DNA from: JAFGSI01 sp041287425
GTDB lineage: Bacteria > Chloroflexota > Anaerolineae > Anaerolineales > Villigracilaceae
Direction of reading: 5' to 3'
Assembly: GCA_041287425.1 (NCBI GenBank)
Contig: JBEULG010000032.1
Location: forward strand, 1-64,000
DNA: 64,000 nt
The notes below the pieces were generated by a model. That model searched no databases and was not told the DNA's origin. It saw only the letters and a list, made by a program, of their open reading frames with translations. Of the stretch, positions 58,792 through 64,000 are shown piece after piece; position 1 is the first letter of the stretch; every line of letters starts with the position of its first letter. Made by a program: the position numbers and the translations under genes.

Positions 58792-58820
58792 ATTTTACTT
58801 TAGAACATGAAGAACGTCAA
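58792..58820 (-). promoter_or_regulatory. Promoter of the riboswitch-DedA-ATPase operon
   Basis: On the minus strand TTGACG (58815-58820), 17-nt spacer, TAAAAT (58792-58797). Transcription would start near 58785, right at the 5' side of the aptamer. Confidence 0.7.
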
Positions 58821-58863
58821 CGTTGACTAAATTTCATCATTTTGCCTTACCCTCTCGTTAAGT

Positions 58864-59955
58864 CTAATCGCTCCATACCACGCCATTGCGCCCATGCGAC
58901 TTGGCGGCGTAAAGCGAGGCGTCGGCGCGCTGGAAGAGGCTTTCCAAAGTATCTTCTGCCAGGCGGAGCGTGCCGCCAATCGAGATGGTGACCAGAATAT
59001 CTTCGGGGCAGAGAGACTCAATCACCAGGCGCAGGCGTTCGGCGGCCAGCAGAGCGCGTTCTTTTTCAGTCTCTTCCATCAATACGACGAATTCTTCGCC
59101 GCCCCAGCGGGCGACCGAATCGCCGGGCCGCTGGTGGGCGCGGATGGCGTGTCCGATTTTGCTTAGGACGAGGTCGCCGATTTCGTGCCCGTGTTCATCG
59201 TTGATGCGCTTGAAGTGGTCAATATCAATCAATAAAAGGGCAAACGGCTTTTTGAATTTCAGGCGCTGCGTCAGGCTGTTTGTAAGCGAACGCCGGTTGG
59301 GCAGGCGGGTGAGATAGTCGGTGTTGGCCAGTTCTTCCATCACGTTTCTTTCGCGCTGCGAACTTGCCAGTGCGTCCTTGACCTTGGCGAGGATGAAGGC
59401 CAGGAAGGAAATCGCCACCACGCGGGTTTCCAGACGCACGAGTTCCAGCAAAAGGGCAGTGTCCTGATTCCAGAGACGCAGGAAGCCCAGCGCGGTGGTC
59501 AGCACGGAGTAGGCAATCGAAAGTCTCAGCGCGAAATGGTGGTCGGCCAGAATGTAGCCGATGATGTAAATCATCGAAATGACCCAAAACACCGCCTCAA
59601 CTTCCTGCCAGGCTGCTCGAATGTCGGGATGGAAAAACAGAAAGTACACGTACTTGGCAAAGAAAAAGAGGGCGACGGAGGTCTGCATGCAGTATTCCGT
59701 CCAGGACAGGGGGACCCGTTTCCAGCGCAGACCGACCAACCACAGGGCGGCGGCGCCCATCAGGAACGGGTATGCGTACCGGATGAACGGATCTGTCGCC
59801 CCCTTGAGCAGCCAGACCCAAACGATGGCCGGAATCCCGGCAAGCAGGGCAATCAGGTACAATTTCCGCTTGGTGGATTGCGACTGGAACGCGGAAGAAG
59901 AGGAATGCAAGGGGCTGGATTCCCCGGGAAAAGTGCTGTATTTCGGAGGGCCCAT
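58864..59955 (-). CDS. Membrane diguanylate cyclase
   Basis: Cyclic-di-GMP synthase, 363 residues. Six TM segments (about 31-190) form an unrecognised membrane sensor, followed by a GGDEF domain (about 205-360): TDYLTRLPNRRSLTNSL, LLIDIDHFKRIND, active loop WGGEEF and I-site RPGD five residues before it, so product inhibition is expected. It is upstream of the riboswitch operon on the same strand but separated by that operon's own promoter. The signal sensed by the membrane part is unknown. Confidence 0.92.
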   Translation of the reverse strand: MGPPKYSTFPGESSPLHSSSSAFQSQSTKRKLYLIALLAGIPAIVWVWLLKGATDPFIRYAYPFLMGAAALWLVGLRWKRVPLSWTEYCMQTSVALFFFAKYVYFLFFHPDIRAAWQEVEAVFWVISMIYIIGYILADHHFALRLSIAYSVLTTALGFLRLWNQDTALLLELVRLETRVVAISFLAFILAKVKDALASSQRERNVMEELANTDYLTRLPNRRSLTNSLTQRLKFKKPFALLLIDIDHFKRINDEHGHEIGDLVLSKIGHAIRAHQRPGDSVARWGGEEFVVLMEETEKERALLAAERLRLVIESLCPEDILVTISIGGTLRLAEDTLESLFQRADASLYAAKSHGRNGVVWSD

Positions 59956-60121
59956 ACCATCTTTCTCCAGAAGAAGAAAACAGGCCCGTGCTTTAGAATG
60001 GGCGCATCACGTCGGGCCGGAAGGAATTATGTATAATTTTATCCCATTTATCTTTATTTTGGGATGTTTGCCGTGCACAACATATTGAGCCACAGATTGC
60101 GCGAATTAGCATAGATATAGA

Positions 60122-60264
60122 CAGGACTTACGCAAAATGAGATTCATTTCACCGCCAAGACGCCAAAACGCCAAAGTTTTGCAGAGTTCGCCAAGTGTGC
60201 TTGGCGTCTTGATACCCATCTTGGCATTCTCCGTGTTTTGGCGGTTCGTTCTGCGTAAGTCCTA
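60122..60264. mobile_element. MITE-like non-autonomous element with 12-bp terminal inverted repeats
   Basis: 143-bp element. Termini AGGACTTACGCA (60123-60134) and TGCGTAAGTCCT (60252-60263) are perfect inverted repeats. Directly outside, ATAGA is found on both sides (60117-60121 and 60265-60269) at the same one-base distance, as expected for a 5-bp target duplication. The interior has three CGCCAA-type direct repeats and complementary TTGGCG runs, so the whole element can fold back on itself. It encodes no protein. Confidence 0.75.
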
Positions 60265-60303
60265 ATAGAGTAGAATTCGTCAACGATGGCTGTTTCTGCC
60301 TAA

Positions 60304-60342
60304 GAATTTCTTACACAAATTCGATAAAAAATCAGATATAAT
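60304..60342 (+). promoter_or_regulatory. pdhA promoter -10 and inverted repeat
   Basis: TATAAT at 60337-60342; upstream, in the -35 region, an inverted repeat GAATTT (60304-60309) / AAATTC (60317-60322). GGAG 5 nt before ATG 60366 serves as ribosome-binding site. Confidence 0.5.
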
Positions 60343-60365
60343 TCGTCCGCTATTTTGGAGCGTTC

Positions 60366-61322
60366 ATGGACAAACAAAAACTATTGCAAATGTACTACGA
60401 GATGGTGCTGATCCGCCGCGTTGAGGAACGCGGCGCTGAACTGTATCAGGCCGGCAAAATCGGCGGATTCATGCACCTGTACATCGGCCAGGAGGCCGTC
60501 TCCACCGGGCTGATTGCCGCCCGCGAGCCGCGCGACCGGGTCATCACCGCCTACCGCGACCACGGCGTGGCGATCAACTGCGGCATTTCGGCCAACGAGG
60601 TCATGGCCGAGTTGCTCGGCAAGGTGACCGGCATGTCGAAAGGCAAGGGCGGCTCGATGCACATGGCCTCGGTCGAGAAGAACATGTGGGGCGGGCACGC
60701 CATCGTCGGCGGGCATTTGCCCATCGCCTCCGGCCTGGCCCTCGGCGACCAGTACCAGGGCAACGACAACGTCACCATCTGCATGTTCGGCGATGGGGCG
60801 ACCAACATCGGCTACTTCCACGAGGCGCTCAACGTCTCGATGGCCTGGAATTTGCGCGTGCTGTGGGTCTGCGAGAACAACCAGTACGGCATGGGGACGG
60901 CCGTCGAGCGCGCCTCGGCGGTGAGCGAAATCCGTCAGAAGGCCGAGGGCTACGGGATGAAGAACGGGCGCGTCGACGGGATGGACGTGCTGGCCGTTTA
61001 CGCGGCGGCCAGGGAAGCGATAGACTACGTCCGCCGTGAGAGTAAGCCCTACCTGCTGGAGGCGGTCACCTACCGCTTCCGCGGCCACTCGATGGGCGAC
61101 CCGGAGCGCTACCGCACGCAGGAGGAAGTCAAAAAGTGGCAGGATAACGACCCGATTGGCATCTTCCGCGCCGCGCTGCTCAAGAAGAAGAACATCACCG
61201 CCGCCGAACTGGACGAAATCGAGGCGCGTGCCGAAGCCGATACCCAGAAGGCGGTCGAGTTTGCTGAAGCCAGCCCCGAACCGGGGATGGAAGAGTTGTT
61301 CAGGGATGTTTACGTAGAATAG
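60366..61322 (+). CDS. pdhA: Pyruvate (or acetoin/2-oxoacid) dehydrogenase E1 alpha subunit
   Basis: Thiamine-diphosphate-dependent E1 alpha, 318 residues. GFMHLYIGQEAVSTGLIAA, the RDHG active-site region, GKGGSMHM, and the ThDP motif GDGATNIGYFHEALNVSMAW...NQYGMGT are all present; the phosphorylation-loop equivalent GHSMGDPERYR is intact. The gene order E1alpha-E1beta-E2 and the split E1 are of the Gram-positive/mitochondrial type. Acetoin dehydrogenase (acoA) is close in sequence and cannot be excluded. First gene of a three-gene operon. Confidence 0.93.
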   Translation: MDKQKLLQMYYEMVLIRRVEERGAELYQAGKIGGFMHLYIGQEAVSTGLIAAREPRDRVITAYRDHGVAINCGISANEVMAELLGKVTGMSKGKGGSMHMASVEKNMWGGHAIVGGHLPIASGLALGDQYQGNDNVTICMFGDGATNIGYFHEALNVSMAWNLRVLWVCENNQYGMGTAVERASAVSEIRQKAEGYGMKNGRVDGMDVLAVYAAAREAIDYVRRESKPYLLEAVTYRFRGHSMGDPERYRTQEEVKKWQDNDPIGIFRAALLKKKNITAAELDEIEARAEADTQKAVEFAEASPEPGMEELFRDVYVE

Positions 61323-61387
61323 ACGGTGGACGATGGACGATTGACCATGGTCTATCGTCTGTGGTCGTCCGAGTGAAACGAGGACTT

Positions 61388-62362
61388 ATGGCAAGAATCA
61401 CCATGCGCGAGGCCATCTCGCAAGCCCTGTGGGAAGAAATGGAACGCGATCCGAAGGTCTTCATCCTCGGTGAGGAGGTCGGAGTCTGGGGCGGGACGTA
61501 TGCGGTCACCAAAGGCTTCTACGACCACTTCGGCCCGCAGCGGGTCAAGGATACGCCCATCGCCGAGAACGCCATCCTGGGCGCGGCCATCGGCGCGGCG
61601 CTGGTCGGACTGCGGCCGGTGGCGGAACTGATGACCATCAACTTCGCCTTCTCGGCCATGGATTACGTCGTCAACCAGGCCCCCAAACTGCGCTACATGT
61701 TCGGCGGACAGTTCAAGGTCCCGCTGGTCATCCGCGCCGTCGGCGGGGGCGGGCGTCAACTCGGCGCCACCCACTCGCAGACGCCCGACGCCGTCTTCGC
61801 CCACTTCCCCGGCCTGAAGGTCGTCTCGCCCGGCACGCCGGAAGACGCCAAAGGGCTGCTGAAAACAGCCATCCGGTCCGATGACCCGGTGCTGTTCCTC
61901 GAGCACGCCACCATGTACCAGGTGCGCGGCGAAGTCCCGGAGGGCGAGTACCTCCTCCCCATCGGCCAATCCAAAATCCAGCGTCCGGGGCGGGACGTGA
62001 CGGTCGTCACCTACGCCAAAGGGCTGGAACTCTCGCTCAAGGCCGCCGACGAACTGGCCAAAGAGGGCATCGAGGTCGAAATCGTGGACCTGCGCACGCT
62101 GCGTCCGCTCGATATGGGGCCGGTGCTGGAGTCGTTCAAGAAGACCAACCGGGCAGTCATCGTTGAGGAGGGCTGGCGTTCCTACGGGGTGGGCGCGGAG
62201 GTCGCCGCCCGCATGTACGAGGAAGCCTTCGACTACGCCGACGCCCCCATCCTGCGCGTTGCCCAGAAGGAAGTGCCCCTGCCCTACAACCGGACGCTCG
62301 AACAGGCCGCCCTGCCGCAGGTCTCCGACATCACGGCGGCGGTCAAGGAGGTGCTGAAGTAA
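61388..62362 (+). CDS. pdhB: Pyruvate (or acetoin/2-oxoacid) dehydrogenase E1 beta subunit
   Basis: E1 beta, 324 residues from ATG 61388 with GAGGA upstream (an in-frame start at 61361 is not needed). ITMREAISQALWEEM, FILGEEVGVWGGTYAVTKGF, GRQLGATHSQTPDAVFAHFPGLKVVSP and VEIVDLRTLRPLDMGPVLES are family features; the C-terminal transketolase domain ends with VPLPYNRTLEQAALP. It lies 65 nt after pdhA and ends by overlapping the E2 start by one base (TAATG). Confidence 0.95.
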   Translation: MARITMREAISQALWEEMERDPKVFILGEEVGVWGGTYAVTKGFYDHFGPQRVKDTPIAENAILGAAIGAALVGLRPVAELMTINFAFSAMDYVVNQAPKLRYMFGGQFKVPLVIRAVGGGGRQLGATHSQTPDAVFAHFPGLKVVSPGTPEDAKGLLKTAIRSDDPVLFLEHATMYQVRGEVPEGEYLLPIGQSKIQRPGRDVTVVTYAKGLELSLKAADELAKEGIEVEIVDLRTLRPLDMGPVLESFKKTNRAVIVEEGWRSYGVGAEVAARMYEEAFDYADAPILRVAQKEVPLPYNRTLEQAALPQVSDITAAVKEVLK

Positions 62363-63588
62363 TGGCCGAGACGATCCACATGCCCAAACTGGGCTTCGAC
62401 ATGGCCGAAGGCACGCTCGTCCGCTGGCTGAAAAAGGAGGGCGAGGCGGTGACCAAGGGCGAGGTGCTGGCCGAAATCGAGACCGACAAGGCCACGGTGG
62501 AGGTGGAATCTTCGGCCTCCGGCGTGGTGCGCAAACTGCTCGTGGACGAGGGCGCGGTGGTGCCGGTGAATGCGCCGATTGCGATTGTGGGCGCGGCGGA
62601 TGAAGTGATTAGTGAACAGTCGTCAGTCGTTCATGAAGCGCCCGCTGCCGTTTCGGTGCCGGACCGCGCGCCTGCTTCCGTTATGGAGACCGTTGCGCCG
62701 CCCGCGGCCGGTCACGTTAAGGCCAGTCCCCTGGCGAAACGCGTCGCCCGCGAGCGCGGCCTCGACCTGAGCCGCATCCAGGGCACAGGGCCGGGCGGGA
62801 GGATTGTGCGGCGCGATATTGAAAGAGTCTTGAGTCAAGAGTCAGATAGTCGCATCGTGCCGACTCCGGACCATGCGACTATGGGACTATCAGACTCCAG
62901 ACTATCAGACTCTACGGTTCCTTTGACCAAACTGCGCCAGGCGATTGCCCGCCGGATGAGCGAGGCCAAGTCGAGCGTGCCGCATTTCTACGTGACCCAT
63001 GAGTACAAGATGGACTTCCTGCTCGAAGTCCGCCGCCAGTTAAACAGTGCCCTGCCCGAGGAAGAGAAAGTTTCGGTCAACGATTTCATCGTCAGGGCCG
63101 TGGCGCTGGCTCTGCGTGAGTTCCCCAACCTGAACGCTTCCTTCGCCGGCGACAAGGTGATGCGGCATGGGGCGGTCAACATCGGTGTGGCGGTGGCGGT
63201 CGAGGGCGGCCTGCTGACGGTGGTCTGCAAGGACGCCGACGCCAAGTCCCTGCGCCAGATTGCCGCCGAGGTCAAGCGCATGGCCGCCGGGGCGCGCGAA
63301 GGGCGCGTCAAGCCGGAGGACATCGAAGGCTCGACCTTCTCGATTTCCAACCTGGGGATGTTCGATGTGGAGAACTTCGCCGCCATCATCAACCCGCCCG
63401 AAGCCGCGATTCTGGCCGTCGGCTCGGCGCGGCAGGTGCCGGTGGTGGAGGAGGGGCAGGTCAAGGTCGGCTGGCGGATGAAGGCCACGATTTCCGTAGA
63501 CCATCGCGTCAGCGACGGGGCCGAGGCGGCCCAGTTCATGCAGGCGCTGGCGAAGTATCTGGAGGAGCCGGTCAGGCTGCTGGTGTAG
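62362..63588 (+). CDS. pdhC: Dihydrolipoamide acyltransferase (E2)
   Basis: Core of the 2-oxoacid dehydrogenase complex, 408 residues. One lipoyl domain (1-78) with lipoyl-Lys K43 in ETDKATVEV, a peripheral-subunit-binding domain (about 115-152, ASPLAKRVARERGLDLSRIQGTGPGGRI) and the catalytic domain (about 180-408) with the C-terminal HRVSDGAEA (HxxxDG active site). Both inter-domain linkers contain DNA repeats of a kind found between genes elsewhere in the window (near 62608-62634 and 62828-62921), reading as Ser/Asp-rich peptide. E3 (lpd) is not in the window. Confidence 0.94.
   Translation: MAETIHMPKLGFDMAEGTLVRWLKKEGEAVTKGEVLAEIETDKATVEVESSASGVVRKLLVDEGAVVPVNAPIAIVGAADEVISEQSSVVHEAPAAVSVPDRAPASVMETVAPPAAGHVKASPLAKRVARERGLDLSRIQGTGPGGRIVRRDIERVLSQESDSRIVPTPDHATMGLSDSRLSDSTVPLTKLRQAIARRMSEAKSSVPHFYVTHEYKMDFLLEVRRQLNSALPEEEKVSVNDFIVRAVALALREFPNLNASFAGDKVMRHGAVNIGVAVAVEGGLLTVVCKDADAKSLRQIAAEVKRMAAGAREGRVKPEDIEGSTFSISNLGMFDVENFAAIINPPEAAILAVGSARQVPVVEEGQVKVGWRMKATISVDHRVSDGAEAAQFMQALAKYLEEPVRLLV
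62826..62921 (+). repeat. Inverted/direct GACT-type repeats inside the E2 linker
   Basis: AGTCAGATAGTCGCAT (62840-62855 region) and, inverted, ATGCGACTATGGGACT (62874-62889 region), followed by two copies of the unit ACTATCAGACTC. Shares GACTATGGGACT with the ribA start tract. Read in frame it encodes the low-complexity second linker. Confidence 0.7.
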
Positions 63589-63611
63589 GTCGGAGGGCCG
63601 CTCCGACCTAC
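63585..63611. repeat. Perfect palindrome at the pdhC stop
   Basis: Eleven-base arms GTAGGTCGGAG (63585-63595) and CTCCGACCTAC (63601-63611) with a 5-nt loop. It contains the pdhC stop codon (TAG 63586-63588). It has no T-run, so it may be a REP-like 3' element and not a terminator. Confidence 0.7.
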
Positions 63612-63634
63612 GCTTCGAAAGCCTTGATGGGGGT

Positions 63635-64000
63635 TTACTTCGGCAGGGCGCGCAGCAGCGCAACCAGCGAGGCAAGCGCGCCGCAGCAAATGGCAAGCAG
63701 CCCCACCACGCCGAAAACAATTGCCATGCTCTTTCCGGTTTGAGCCTGCTTACCGGTTTGCAGTTGGACGGATTGGCCCAGCAGGGAGGTGACCACAAAG
63801 GGCTTGTCTTTGACTTTGCCAACCACCAGTTGCCCGTTGCGGAGCGCCGGGACGCCGATGACGGTCACGCGCTGTCCGCCGCGCAGTTCCCACAATTGGG
63901 CGCGGGATTCGAGATTGAAGACGCGCGGGTCAATGCCGACCTGGATGGCCGCCGCCTCCGCTGCTTCGCGGGTCGGGATGACGCCCTCGCCGAGCGAGAC
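63635..64000 (-). CDS. Membrane protein of unknown family, N-terminus beyond right edge
   Basis: The frame is open from the right edge to the stop at 63635 (121 codons present). The visible part has a soluble region (GEGVIPTREAAEAAAIQVGIDPRVF...LRGGQRVTVIGVPALRNGQLVVGKVKDKPFVV), then a C-terminal TM helix (about 25 residues, MAIVFGVVGLLAICCGALASLVALL) and a short tail. The VTVIGVP...GKLVVG part resembles small beta domains of E3-ligase-like (GIDE/MUL1) bacterial proteins, but I would not assign it. It is convergent with pdhC. Confidence 0.7.
   Translation of the reverse strand, partial: VSLGEGVIPTREAAEAAAIQVGIDPRVFNLESRAQLWELRGGQRVTVIGVPALRNGQLVVGKVKDKPFVVTSLLGQSVQLQTGKQAQTGKSMAIVFGVVGLLAICCGALASLVALLRALPK

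Larger units (their letters stand above)
59956..60365. other. Intergenic region upstream of pdhA: A/T-rich segment, MITE-like element, promoter
   Basis: 410 nt without a gene. 59956-60121 is A/T-rich and contains the upstream region of the diguanylate cyclase gene (minus strand) and an inverted repeat ATCCCA/TGGGAT near 60040-60064. 60122-60264 is the MITE-like element. 60265-60365 holds the pdhA promoter region. No supported open frame. Confidence 0.6.

Overview
The window reads as a chromosomal segment of a high-GC bacterium, most likely a Chloroflexota member of the Anaerolineae type. This is an inference from gene content (Thr-Pro-rich linkers in secreted proteins, a ClpC-Obg operon, a DUF5678-CCA enzyme, an XPB-like helicase-associated protein without a helicase, a split E1 pyruvate dehydrogenase) and not from any marker alignment. 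Coding density is about 90 percent. I see no tRNA or rRNA genes, no CRISPR array, no prophage and no complete insertion sequence. Long open frames antisense to ileS, ppdK, obgE and the GH1 gene are GC-driven shadows.

Layout. 1-7.5 kb is a minus-strand run: clpC, obgE, a stand-alone RibD-type reductase, ribA, an SDR and an S8 protease that runs off the left edge. 7.6-14.7 kb on the plus strand holds lipid and envelope functions: a PlsC-like acyltransferase, a membrane glycosyltransferase, a secreted duplicated NBR1-Ig protein, a DsbA-like protein, a GNAT enzyme and a YvlD-like membrane protein. 14.8-20.4 kb on the minus strand carries a P1 Ntn-hydrolase coupled to a 58-residue protein, an AI-2E permease, an FHA protein and a DprE1/DprE2-like pair. 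20.6-27.1 kb on the plus strand has a diguanylate cyclase, the XPB-like protein, an acyl carrier protein followed by two alpha-oxoamine synthases, and MgtC. 27.1-33.5 kb on the minus strand has an APH(6)-like kinase, nitroreductase, GH1 glycosidase, RlmB, a LuxR-HTH/membrane fusion and CysS.

33.6-45.9 kb on the plus strand is informational and nucleotide metabolism: a T-box-controlled ileS, the L21-L27-L31 operon (L31 carries a C-terminal domain like the RNA polymerase alpha CTD), thymidine kinase, two tandem HPRTs, then a tightly overlapping set of CCA-type nucleotidyltransferase/HD protein, APH kinase, exonuclease-like protein and hydrolase. 46-60 kb has a receiver protein, ppdK with a cre-like palindrome over its promoter, DUF1684, an M24 peptidase, a lipoprotein, an S10 peptidase, a membrane HhH protein, and a DedA/P-type ATPase operon preceded by what looks like a yybP-ykoY manganese riboswitch with its own terminator. 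60.1-63.6 kb is a small MITE-like element and then pdhA-pdhB-pdhC. The right edge cuts a membrane protein.

The most unusual items are the L31-alphaCTD fusion, the riboswitch-controlled ATPase operon, a family of short AGT/GTT-type direct repeats found at the ribA start, upstream of the GH1 gene, inside the ileS T-box leader and inside the coding sequence of the E2 linker, the DprE1/E2-like pair, and an HTH-membrane protein with a strong internal start site.
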